NCBI GenBank assembly: GCA_963931865.1
Contig: OZ007508.1
Coordinates: forward strand, 6,965,716 to 7,029,715
Direction: 5' to 3'
Length of the DNA stretch: 64,000 nucleotides
Origin: Axinella damicornis
Taxonomy: Eukaryota > Porifera > Demospongiae > Axinellida > Axinellidae
A model generated the notes under the pieces. The model was not told where the DNA came from. It did no database searches and saw nothing but the letters and a program-made list of their open reading frames with translations. A program made the position numbers and the translations under genes. Below, piece by piece: positions 45,623 to 56,834 of this stretch (within the stretch, counting starts at the first letter, position 1; each line of letters opens with the position of its first letter).

Positions 45623-48600
45623 GGTGTGCCATGTAAATGTGTGAATGCCCATAAATTACTCAAACTAAGCATACTGCACGTACAGACGGCACATGTACTT
45701 GCACTTGTTCATATCTGGTTTGCTCATGTAATGAGACACCTTCCACCCCACCCAAATTGCACCCACCATAGCAGAGTTGTATTGGGGGGGGGGGGGGGGA
45801 ATTTGTTGCTTCCCCCTTTTAAAGATACCCAAGAACTACTATGTATGCAAGATAACTCATGCCTCTTCGCTGCACTACAATTTTGCTCAGTCCATAATGT
45901 ACACCTCACTGCTTGGTTTCATGACTCTAGAGCCATGACCTTTCTCAACCACCCGACACACATGTGGTATCCTGGCTAGGATAAGGTCTCCTCCGTGTGC
46001 GATGCATGTGCTCAACAGAATGATGCAATTAAGAGATACACCCACCTGGCTAGGCTAGGACTGTACACATGGCTTGGATTGTGGCTCTCAATATTTCGGA
46101 TCCGAAACACTTGCATCAGCTGTAACATGCTGTGAGCACATGCAGATACACTCATCACTATTGCAATTGCAAGGGGCTCCCCCTATAGCAAGCTGGGTTG
46201 CATCATGCACTTGCATCAGCTGTAACAATGCTGTGAACACATGCAGATACACACTCATCATTATCAAGGGGCTCCCTGTTTCATATGCAACCTTGTGTCT
46301 CGTTCCCAGACGTTCACGCCCACGGCGGAGAACGTCTGGTCATTTGAGTTACATTTCTTGTCACAGAGGCGTGGCCAGCGTAGGTGTAATTGAAGCGCTG
46401 ATTGCGCTAAGAATGCAATTTATCAGAGAAATGTGAAGATAAACGCTCCTTTCTGTACTATTTGTCGTGCAACCCTACCTTCAAGCACTCAGCGATGTCC
46501 CCTAACCCCCGAAACATCCGCTGCTAGCAGAAGGGCAGTGGACTTCTTCGTCATTCCGGTGTTGCCGTAAACCGTTGTTTTTCGAAGTTGGAGATGGCTG
46601 AAAGGTTCTTAGAAGCTACGAAGGGGTGTCATCAACCAACAATGAAGTAAGTCCTTGTTACGAGCTGTTCAAACTGAGCTGTTTTTGACTCCTCGATCGA
46701 TCGGTGACACGTATTAGTAGCAAATTACGTGCACGCTCTTCGATTTCATTGGCCATCTCAAATTCCAGATGGGGAAGGTGTTAGTGACAAGAAATCGCAC
46801 TCAAAAGACCAGACCCTCTCCGCGGAGGCGCGCGTAGATGGGGCTGGGCACGAGACTACCTTGTCAGCTGGGTTGCATCACATAATGTACACACACATGC
46901 ACACATACATGTACCATACTGCAAACTGGTACAGATGGCACTTATTTCCAGGCTAGCCTGTATCCATTCGTGAATACTTGTACTCATATCTGGTTGTCGG
47001 AATTACTTGCTCATGTAATTAGACATTTTTCCACTCCCCCAGTAGCACACCCACCCACCCACCATAGTTATGATCACTTGTGCCTGATGACTGAAGATTG
47101 CAATCGCATCTAAAATTTGTCTGGCGAAAAGTCCATACACCACCTCACTGCTTGGTTTCATGACTCTAGAGCCGTGACCTTTCTCAACCACCCGACACAC
47201 ATGTGGTATCCTGGCTAGGACAAGGTCTCCTCCGTGTGCGATGCATGTGCTCAACAGAATGATGCAATAGATACACCCACCTGGCTAGGATTGTGGCTCT
47301 CAATATTTCCAAAACCACTTGCATCAGCTGTAACATGCTGTGAGCACATGCAGATACACACTCATCATTATCACATATATTGCAAGGGGCTCCCCCAGTC
47401 ATAGCAACCACCTTCTAAGCTCATGTAGATACACACTCATCATTATCACAACTGCAAGGACATAACATATCATTGTCATACCAAGAGTTTATAACAACAG
47501 TGTTGTGAGCTCTGATCCCATGTGCATGTATAGCACACTGGTATAGCAACTGGCACACGAGTATACACATCTTGTATGCACTATGCAACTTGCAAGCTAT
47601 AGGTTGCATCATCCACATGTGCACACCATGATCACTGCATGTGCACACCATGATCACTGCATGTGCACACCATGATCACTGCATGTGCACACCATGATCA
47701 CTGCATGTGCACACCATGATCACTGCATGTGCACACCATGATCACTGCATGTGCACACCATGATCACTGCATGTGCACATGTATATAAACAGCACACTGT
47801 ATGACAAGAGATAACCTGTACAACTAGAGTGTATTCATGGAATACTTGCCCCACGCCTTGTGCTGGACCTCAGTGTAGTGCCAGTACTTGTGCAGTCGAT
47901 GTGCCACGTGTGATCACAAATGGGACAGACACGAAACGCATTGCTTAACCCTGCTGCGCATGCGCGTGTGGCAGTAATATATACATACAAGACATGGAAT
48001 TGGGAGGAGGGGGGAGGGAGGAGGGGGGAGGGGGGAGGGGGGAGGGGGGGAGGGGGGGAGGGGGCTTGACAGATTCTTATACCTGGAGCTATCTCTTGGT
48101 CTCTCAGACTTAAGTTATAGCATATCATTTGCTTGTTTGTTCAGAGTAAGATATGACTTCATAAGTTATGACTTCTAGACAGGACATCCTGCTGCACCAA
48201 TTGGTAGTGATCCACAGCTGAGTTTACTTAGAGACATGAACAATAGCATTCTTTGGTTTACTTTGCATTCTGGAGTTGGTTTTGTGATCACAATCAAAAG
48301 CTCAAGAACATCAAACTCATCAGCAACACAAAGCAGTTTGCAAATTTACACAAGTGGTACATATTCCTCAATCACTATGTTCAAGGCTCATGAAACACTG
48401 TAAATGAACTAGTGTCAGAGAATACTGCAGTTGTAGGAAATTATTTGCAGTATTCATGGATGAAGTAAGACCACAAATATTAAATGTACGAAATATTAAA
48501 CACTACTGCCACAAGTGATTAGAGCAGAACGGAGAATTCCACAGCAATTGGAGTTTAATCATGGCCAGCTACAGTCTATAAGAAACAACGGCAAGAACTA

Positions 48601-51501
48601 CAAACACCCGACTACAGTAATATGAGCAGCGGTGAGAGTTTGCCAATTATTGCCAATCAAAGTAATCTACGACTGCATGCAGTAACTTAGAAAGATAAAG
48701 GCCACGACAAAGTGTCAGACCTTACCAATCACTTTTCAGGGTATGGTGTACACGTCTGGTAAGACCTAGGACTAGTCAGTAACTCACTTTTGTCCAAACT
48801 GTTGGATGCCTTCAGCAAACCCAAATCCAGGGAGTATGTCCACCCAGAACAGTATTCCTACAGTGAGTAACTGGTAGACAGACGTGCAGAAGAGGAGGTA
48901 GAACAGATTCACATTGCGAGTGTCCTTCAGGCTCTTCTCCTCAATGACATTCATTAGTGCTGCAGGGATCTGTGTATGTATGTGGGGGGTGGGGAAGGGA
49001 GAGATACAAGTAAATGCTGAAGACAGAATAATACATTGACTGCATGGTTGCTTGACCAACCAAAACAACTAAAGAAAAAAATGTTATAAACTGATAAACT
49101 GATGACTGACAACTGCATGATTGATGGAAGTCTCAGCTGGGGAGCTAGTCTCAGACTTTCTTACAATCAATCACTGTTTCGACTTGTCATATGGAATTGT
49201 GCCCAGAAGATGACTACAGCAAAAAAGGCTCCTGGTTTGAGTGCGGTTGCAATATGAGAAAATTATGGAGGGAAATAGGAGGGAAGAAGGATCTCAAGGG
49301 AGGGAGGGAGGGAGGGAGGGAGTGATTAACGCTTACAAATCCAAACATGAAGCAAAGTGGCCACAGGATCCTAGCCACAGTGGGCTGGCTCAGCCACTGG
49401 CTCTTTGCATCTGCACTCGATCTGTCCATCCCAGTGATGACCGGGATGAGAGAGAGAACAAGACCCAGCAGCACAAAGCCTGCACAGATGAGCTTCAATA
49501 GTGTAGGACGCTTGCGGAGAATTATCAACCTGTGGATCATAAGTACAGTTTAAAATACAAGTACAAGCATGCTTGAGTGAATTGCTGATTGTCAGACACC
49601 ATTGATTACCAGACTTCAACCAAACCGTGCTTGATTCAAATTGAAAGCTATGTGAGGCTGAGGCTAAATCATCCTAGAGTATATATACGGCTTAGTTGCA
49701 TAAACCCAGACACAATTGCACGAGTTGTCTATTTATTCAAGGTCCGTTTATTCAAGGTCCGGAAATGACATTTTCATGTAGTCAAAACTTGAGAGTTTAT
49801 ATAGAAGGACTATACCTATGGAAGATTGGCAAATGACCCAATTCCCAAGGAGCATATAGCAGCTGATTGCAGTGATCACTCTTGCTTTTCGTGCTCGTGC
49901 ATGCAATGTTTGTCCAAGGTTATAGAGGCCAAGTTCTGAGGAATGATGTTTCAGAGTCCATCATATTCGGCCAAAACTACTGGGTCTACAAATAAGCATT
50001 GATTTGTGTGGTATTAACTCTTTACCAACATAGAAACAGCTTAACCCTTTACCAACCAATGACGCCTTTTGGCGTCATGAGACTTTCACCTTCATGATGT
50101 CACATCCGGCAATGTCCTTGGGAGGTAGGCTCTGCGCCAGCAGAAAGGGCGGGGCAGGGGGAGGTGGGTGGGTGCACCCGAAGGGTGCAAACAGCATGGC
50201 TGTGTCTGGGCTCAGCTTTGAACAGCCCTTGGTTGGAGCCGGGTAGGCCATTACTTGGGTTTTAAGCATAAATGGGCCTAGAAAACAGTGGTCTCACCTT
50301 GCAGAGCCTCGAATTCCAGTGTTCAAGGCTGATTTTTCTGCTAGAGCAAGTTACCGTCGCCCGAGCATCTTGATCGCGTACACGTTAACGAGTGGGTGTG
50401 GTCAGAATCACGAATGGGAAAGCACGGCTGTGTGCAGTTCTGTGTGAAGTTTTGAGCATGAAAACCGATGGGAACCTTATCTAGGGTATGTTTAAGTAGA
50501 TTACAAGCTATAAAACTGACCTCCAGAATCTGTGGTTGGTAAAGAGTTAAGGAAGCAAAAACCCTGTATTAAAGTATAACGCCTAGTATTAAAGCCCCCA
50601 CATGAATTCTTATGGGCTTATCCTCATTCCAGATACCCTACATGCATCAGAAAGTGCTTCCTCACTTGCTGCCTTTCGATGATACAGAAAGTGAATCAGA
50701 TATATAGCTACGTATTAATGTTACAGACCATTTACAAACGTACATGAATTCCCAGGTTTTTCTGGGTATGGTCACGCATGTGCATGCAAGCAGGCTGCAT
50801 TCTCTCATCCCACGCAGCCTGGGAACGAGGCTCAGTAATTGCGTATCATACAGTTACTATGATTAGAAGTTGGGCATTCAGTTAATTAGGATGGGAAGAT
50901 GCTTGTGATGCATGCCTGTATACAGTTTTAATACAGACATGCACATAATAAATTATATCTGACTAGGCATGCATGCAGCATACCTGAATGCAATGGTAAG
51001 CGGGATCAGGAAGTTCCCCAGGATGGCCTGTAGAAACGGAGCAGTTCTTTTCGGAATGGACGCGAAGACTACGAATACTCCGTTTAGGGCGTCGAAGAAT
51101 CCGATGAGAAACAACTGCCACTGTGGGAACCTGAGGTCGTCTTTCGTGATATATTTGGATCCGGTTGTCGCGCTCACGATTGCAGTCACGATGGTTGCGA
51201 GCCCGAATATAATGACGAAGGAGAACGATGCGGAGCTTAGGACGAAGTATGGGTCCATGCCGCTTGTGCCATTGTCGGCCGACTCGCCGGTACTCACATT
51301 GCAATTCACCACAGAAGAGCCAGTCCACAGAGGAAGGCTGACATTTTGTCCCACTTGGCCCAACACAGCTAGGGCAGCAAATGCGAAGTTCAAAACGTGC
51401 AGCAGCGTCGCACTAACGCGACAACACAAGAAACTCTTCACTTGGATGTCAGCCATGCCTTGCTGAGTAGCGCTAGCCGAACCTTCACTGGAGGGATACA
51501 T
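41899..51501 (-). CDS. CRT-like (chloroquine-resistance-transporter-like) DMT-superfamily transporter, 431 aa
   Basis: Exons are 51501-50984, 49529-49337, 48969-48788, 45557-45398, 43802-43648 and 41986-41899. All phases match and the total is a multiple of three. Ten hydrophobic helices can be counted, the topology of the CRT family. Family-like segments include LIGFFDALNGVFVVFASIP, APFLQAILGNFLIPLTIAFR, ILRKRPTLLKLI, VIEEKSLKD-VNLFYLLF and TPLGALFWSIF. The length is close to PfCRT (about 424). Known CRTs sit in acidic vacuoles or plastids and move peptides, amino acids or glutathione-type solutes. The last exon ends TEKTPLLEH, an acidic dileucine [DE]xxxL[LI] sorting signal that fits a lysosomal site. 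The start MYPSSEG is chosen. MADIQVK at 51456 or an upstream in-frame ATG at 51552 are alternatives. Substrate is unknown. Confidence 0.85.
42575..43365 (+). repeat. 33-bp minisatellite split by an inserted element
   Basis: Units of ACTGAGCCACAGAGCTGAATATCC plus variable spacer occur at 42590-42705 and resume at 43170-43330. The element at 42708-43160 lies between. Intronic in the CRT-like gene. Confidence 0.75.
42708..43160 (+). mobile_element. Element with GGGGCGGATCCAGG-type ends, inserted in minisatellite
   Basis: The left end CAGGGGCGGATACAGGATTT is followed by a poly-G run. The right end is another poly-G run and CCCTAGATCCGCCACTT. GAGGTG flanks both sides, a possible short target duplication. 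The interior matches 36045-36385 in opposite orientation. Confidence 0.72.
43809..43882 (+). repeat. (TG)n microsatellite next to a splice acceptor
   Basis: More than 20 TG units lie immediately upstream (on the minus strand, CA repeats) of CRT-like exon 43802-43648, so the acceptor ACACACAG is made of the repeat itself. A similar TG tract at 45582-45622 precedes exon 45557-45398. Confidence 0.92.
45700..47460 (+). repeat. Two-copy segmental duplication (45700-46270 and 46980-47460)
   Basis: CTCACTGCTTGGTTTCATGA through CACACATGTGGTATCCTGGC and AGCACATGCAGATACAC occurs in both blocks with high identity and a few small indels. The block between them contains a TIR-like stretch (46293-46860) with TCTCGTTCCCAGACG and GGGCTGGGCACGAGACTA ends. 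It lies in a CRT-like intron. Confidence 0.8.
47624..47780 (+). repeat. 22-bp minisatellite, seven units
   Basis: GATCACTGCATGTGCACACCAT recurs at 47630, 47652, 47674, 47696, 47718, 47740 and 47762 with essentially no divergence. There are no unique spacers, so it is not a CRISPR-type array. Confidence 0.95.
48001..48064 (+). repeat. G-rich tract
   Basis: GGGAGGAGGGGGGAGGGAGG and similar runs of three to seven G make a dense G-quadruplex candidate on the plus strand. It is in a CRT-like intron. 48130-48780 beside it shows nothing recognisable. Confidence 0.85.
49297..49322 (+). repeat. (GGGA)n microsatellite near an exon
   Basis: Six GGGA units lie just downstream of the donor of CRT-like exon 49529-49337. 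Confidence 0.9.
50041..50240 (-). repeat. Dispersed GGGTGCA-hairpin family, reverse copy
   Basis: Reading minus, it contains GGTGCACCCAC, TCCCAAGGACATTGCCGG and GAAAGTCTCATGACGCC, matching 23380-23570. The sequence TTTACCAACCAATGACGCC at one end reappears in part near 50530 (GGTTGGTAAAGAGTTAA), which may mark the other end of a larger unit. Confidence 0.7.
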
Positions 51502-51687
51502 ACTGCGTTTAATGATCTGACATGTGACCATCGAAGGGTGGGGCTCGTGCATAGCACGTGGCGGAAGTGGGGGCGGGGCTATCCAGAACTTGAGGAAGGG
51601 TTTTTGTCTTCCTATTTGAACTCAAATGCATGTGCACGCAAGGCTAATTATAAAAAACGCTCCTGTATCACAAGCATGAGCTAGTTT

Positions 51688-51768
51688 GGTTCCCAGACTT
51701 TTCTGCGTTTCGTTTCCGGGGCATCCCCGAAACGAAACGCAGAAGGGTCTGGGAACTGATTTCAGTTG
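51688..51768. mobile_element. Palindromic MITE (TTCCCAGAC ends)
   Basis: GGTTCCCAGACTTTTCTGCG pairs with CGCAGAAGGGTCTGGGAAC. The inner arms CGTTTCG and GGGGCATCCCC also pair. It lies about 190 bases upstream of the CRT-like start codon. Confidence 0.8.
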
Positions 51769-51779
51769 TCACTTGGATG

Positions 51780-52612
51780 CTAGCTAGCTAGTATAGCTAC
51801 AGTTCTTATTATTAGCTGTAGGACTAGCTATCTCTTTTGCTCTTTGTAGCTAGCTATGAATTTGCCATAGGAAGAGAAATCGCTAAGCAGAGGTAGCTAG
51901 CTATCTAGCTAGTCCCAGGCAGACAGTTGAATATTTTGATGAATTAGCTAATTATAGCAGCTAACCATGGTGGCTAATTCATCATCCGTTCTGCTGTAGA
52001 TGATGCCAGTGGGCAGGAGAGAGGTTAAGTTACTGATTTCTAACCAAATAACCAAAGTAGCTACAGTTGATTTTGTGGATTAAAAGCTCTACTGGGAGTC
52101 TAAGAGAGGGTGCTGATTGCTAAGGTAGTTCATAGCTACAGTAGCTAGCTAGCTACAAGGGCAGAAAAAGGAGTACAAAAGTGCAGACTGAGCAAACTTC
52201 GATACTGATATATCTAACTAGCTATAGCATGGTCTGCAAAAGTGAAATTAGCTAGCTAGCTAGCTAGCTAATGGCCATTGGCAAAAATAACTACATAGCT
52301 ATATAGCTAGCTAGCTAGCTACAGTTAGCTAGCTAGCTAGCTAGCTACAGTACAGAATGATTTTGGTTATAAAAGTTTGCACATTCCAGGCATAATTAGC
52401 TAGCTATAAGGACATTAGCAAATGGTGGAAAGCTGAATTGAAGTTTAGCTACAATGGTTCTACATGAACGGACTTGGCTATAGTACCTGTTATAGCTAGC
52501 TATGTAGCTAGGCCTATAGCACTGTCAGGTTCTTCTAGGCATTCACCGTCTGAGTGACAGAATGCTTAGCTAGTATGCTAGCTAGCTAGTTGATGTTGCA
52601 TGGAGGACTTGA
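51780..52612. repeat. AGCT/CTAG-rich block
   Basis: Runs of TAGCTAGC (for example 52250-52270, 52305-52350) and scattered GCTAGCTA make this intergenic stretch strongly enriched in a 4-bp palindromic repeat. No gene was recognised from 51780 to 53110. Confidence 0.85.
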
Positions 52613-53112
52613 TCATGAACCTGGGTCCAGTCAGATGCTCTTAGCTACAGCTACCACTATACGCTACTGGAACTCTGGCATTGGAGCAGCTGGATATCAG
52701 GCGAATCTGAAGCAGATGATATCCTATTGGAGCAGAGGACTCACTGCATGCTGCTTCAGCTAACCTGACTCACAGTTCCTTTGATAGACTATTAATTCTG
52801 TGGCCTGAGGTTAATTGTTGATTGCTCAGTCACATTCAGATGACAGTCATGTGCATGCATGCATCTTCACTCAGGCTTGCCCCCCAATGTCCTGTTTTTC
52901 TGGGTTTGGCTGGAGTCTGGTACATGTACAGACACCGGCCCTTGTGACGGAGACAGAACCGCGGCTTTTTCAATGGAATTAATGGAAACATGGCCTTATT
53001 TTGCATAGCAAAATTCAGTCATTGCTAGTAATAGAGTACATGAAAGAACTAATAAACACAGTATCTAGCACGAGAAGGAGGTGGTAAACAGTGTCAAGTA
53101 TACAGTAGTGCT

Positions 53113-56100
53113 CTACTCATTAAGAATTTGTAGTAGTGATTTGTGGCCCAAGTGCTCTTTCTCATCACACAAGCATTTATAAAATCTACAGTAGGCGTCA
53201 TTTCCCTTGAACGGCAAGACTCTGAGGTAGAAGTGCACTCCTTTATCATGGTCAGTTCTGGTCTCATTGAGCAGGTAGTCAGTCGTTGCCATATCGGATA
53301 AGTCCACTGATACAAGGTGTGGAACAATTAATTTCCAGTTGGTCCGCTGTATGAATTTGGGTAGACTACATTTCACAGATGACCTCAGCGTTTGCTCTGC
53401 AAGATGGAAGCAGATTATGCACATAGCTGAGTGTAGCTAAGGGTAAAGCACATGCGGAAGACAACAGTAGCAATTACCTCGGGTTGATAGCTTCTCTCCA
53501 ACAAGTTCCGCTAGCTCTTCCACCATTTCCTCATCCTCTGCAACAGTCCGGCTCTACAGAAGAGCAAACCCATGGAAGTATGCATTGATGCATCTTGAGG
53601 AAGGTAACAATATCATTTTTCACCACATTCAGAGTACTGCCTAAAATTTAGGGTGAAATGTGTGTCCACTACCATTGTTACCTTTAATGCTTTCCAGGAC
53701 TCCCTGATTTTTAACCGTTGACATCCAGCCAGAACACTATCAGAGCGACATCGATCTCCCCAATTCTTAGGAAAACCCAAGGGAGAGTCTGGTTGATTGC
53801 CAGAAGTAAAGGGATAACTGGGCACTTTCAGATCAGTCTCAGCTGGCTTTGCACTCGAAGAAAGGAGTACCCTCCTCTGCATACTTGTCACTTCATCTGC
53901 AAGCACCTTAACCATTGTCCAAATGTCCGAAAGGAATTGTTTAATTCCCGCAATTTCTTCTATGATGAAATCATTCTGACCGTCACCCCCGTCCATACTC
54001 TGGTGCAGAAGACTAGGCTCCTGGTGATTTTCATGTGTATTTGAAACATCATATTATACTTCAATGAAATACTGCAATATGTTAGCCAATTGGAAGGGTT
54101 TACATCACTTATTACCCCTGTAATTCACTTAGTACCTCTGCGATTCACTTTTTACACCCGTAATTTCTGTAGTTGTACATAGCATAATAGACCACCTGCA
54201 GTTCTTTGGGTAGGGCACGAGAGTCTTGCTCACTGGAACAAGATGCATACATGTAGCGTAAAGGTGGAGCTGGACGTCAACGTCTCACAAAAGAATGCCT
54301 CCATAAGTGTCATGGGGCTGGGCATATTTGGTGCAATCTGGTTCCACTTCGGAGTCACTGTCCCAAACATGAGGCACGAGTAAGTAGAGTTGTCTGGTAG
54401 CGGTCGGTGAAAGCAGCTGCTATAAAACACATGTACTCATCTCTGTGCAAAGTCATTCTGGTTGTTACTGCAGATTGCACAATCTTTGCACACTGCAGAC
54501 AGAAACCTTCAAGTTAAAAAGGTGAGGAAAATAATACCACTGTAGTCCCAGTGGGACTTCCAGCAATTTGAGTTCAAAGCTAGCTAGCCCAGTTAGCTGT
54601 TATCTGTCTGCAGAGTGCAAAGATTATGCAATCTGCAGTAACTGTTTCAGTTGCTAATACAGACAGCGATTTGATTGGCTGCCGACTGTATAGTACAAAT
54701 ACCTTAAACTGCCAACAAATCCCTCAAGGGCCTATGGGATTTATATCCCCTTGGAAACTTATAGACACCCTCACGCTTCGTGCACGGGTGTCTATATAGT
54801 TTTGATGGGGCTCTCTACAAAATTTAATATTAGGGGTTGATCTTTCTAAACACAGTGCATACACTATAATTATGTTCCATTATAACCTCCTGTTTGGTCA
54901 AGGAATAAAGTTAATAAATGGAACCGAGGGGAAGTTAGAGCTATATCATTCCTTACACCCTCTAGTTTGGTCATGGTTTGGTAAATATGAGGGGTCCACC
55001 GAATTTAGCCAAGCTTGGTACAGAATTCTCAAACCCTGGTACATAAAATTTCAAAACACAACATTGTTACGATAGAATGAATACTACCGAGCGACACAAG
55101 CGGAAACTCTATATTGACCAGCAATAAAGATATTAGTGTGTTCATTGTAGTAACCATTGTAGCAGCCTCGTTCCCAAGCCATGTGGTCTGTGAATGAGGC
55201 TATAGCAGGAATTGGCACTTGAATATCGAATTTCACTACAGGAGTTTGTTGTCTACAATTCTAGTACTTTTGCAAACAGAACTGAGCGGATGTGCAGCAC
55301 TCATGTCCAGCATTGCCAACAGACGTCCGTTACTACACTGGGAATCTAAATTGTACTGTTCTGTCCGTTAAATGTCTATCCTATCCCACTGTACCGTCAG
55401 AAGCATTGGGAATGTCCAAACGTGTCCCATCTCATCCCAAGTGTCCATCCGATCACACTGTACCATGGGACGAATTGGACAGACTGGGAATATCCCAAAG
55501 TGTTCCATGCACTATGCCCTATCACTACTGCCTATCCCATCTCACGGTACCATATAGGACGAATTGGACCGACTGGGAGTATCTCAAAGGGCATAGGTAG
55601 TCAGGCAATACTATGGGTACAGCTCCCAAGGTAACCAGTTTTCAGTCTATTATATATGATGTCGAATGGGTGAAACATGAGCATTTCGTCTCCATTAGTG
55701 AGACAGCTTTTGAAAACAAAAAAATGGTATACCTGCTGAAGTTGAAGATTGAGGATGCAGGCTCCATGAGTAGAATCCTTAGAACCTGGTGCTCTCGGAA
55801 AAATTCCTGGAGGCTCTCAAGCTCAAGACTGTGAATATCTACTGACTGTGGCAGTGAGAATATGGCATCCACACATGATACCTTGATTCGTTTCAGTGGC
55901 ATCACATAGTCTTCAAAACAGCGCTTACGTGAGACCTCAATTCGAAACTCCTCCAGCTGTTCTAGGCTTTGTTCCTTCCAGTTGTCTCCTAATTCCATAA
56001 CAATCTCTTGAGTATCAGGCGGAAGTATGCCCGTCCACATGTCAATGAAGTTGTTGATTTTGGTTCTCATTCGAAATTCTTTCAGCTCACTCAAGTATTC

Positions 56101-56798
56101 ATCAACTGACCTTACTGTTTGGTCATCACCAAATCTGCGAGCCAGATAGGCAAGAAGGCTAGGATTTAGGAAGTCCCAGTGTGGGGACAGTGTGAAGAAG
56201 AGTTCGTCAATGCTTGAAGCACGAGCAAGGCGTGATGCTTCGCTCTGAAGCAGTCTAGCATACTGCTTCAATGATACCGGGAGCTGCAGCAGACGATTCT
56301 GGACCTTTTCAAAGGAAACCCCGAAAGCATTTCGGACAGAGACCACAAGGTCTGCGTATTTTTCCTCAAACTGCTTTATCTCTTCCTCTAGACTGAGTGG
56401 ATGAGCCTGTACACCATTGAGCTGCTGTGTGGGAGACTGGGAGGGAAGCTCTCCTACAGTGGGGGAGGGTTGAGGTGAGCTAACTGCCACATTACTGAAT
56501 GGAATGAGGGGAGTGTGAGGTGCCAGTGAGTATGGAAGGAGTGAGAAGGTCAGCTTCCAGCAGGGGAGTGAGTTGACCTGAAATGGGGAAATTAAAGGAC
56601 AGTACTGAACCCAACTCCCAGTCTGAGGCAAGAGAGACTATCCAGCTAGAGGGAAGTTTCTAACAGGAATTCCAATACTCTCAATTAAGCCAGTTCCAGG
56701 CTCTCCTTGGGGTCTGGAACTGAGACTATACACCCTACTACTATTATAATAGACTTTGCTTTACATTTTGATCATTTGGATTGTTTGTAGTGGTACAG

Positions 56799-56834
<36 letters not shown>

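Noticed and set aside
47624..47780. CRISPR array
   Set aside because: The 22-bp units are contiguous with no unique spacers, and the genome is eukaryotic.
55733..56631. Longer middle exon starting at the CAG before GTCAACTCA (56582)
   Set aside because: Joining there from the Death exon gives an early stop. The acceptor at 56484 keeps the frame open.
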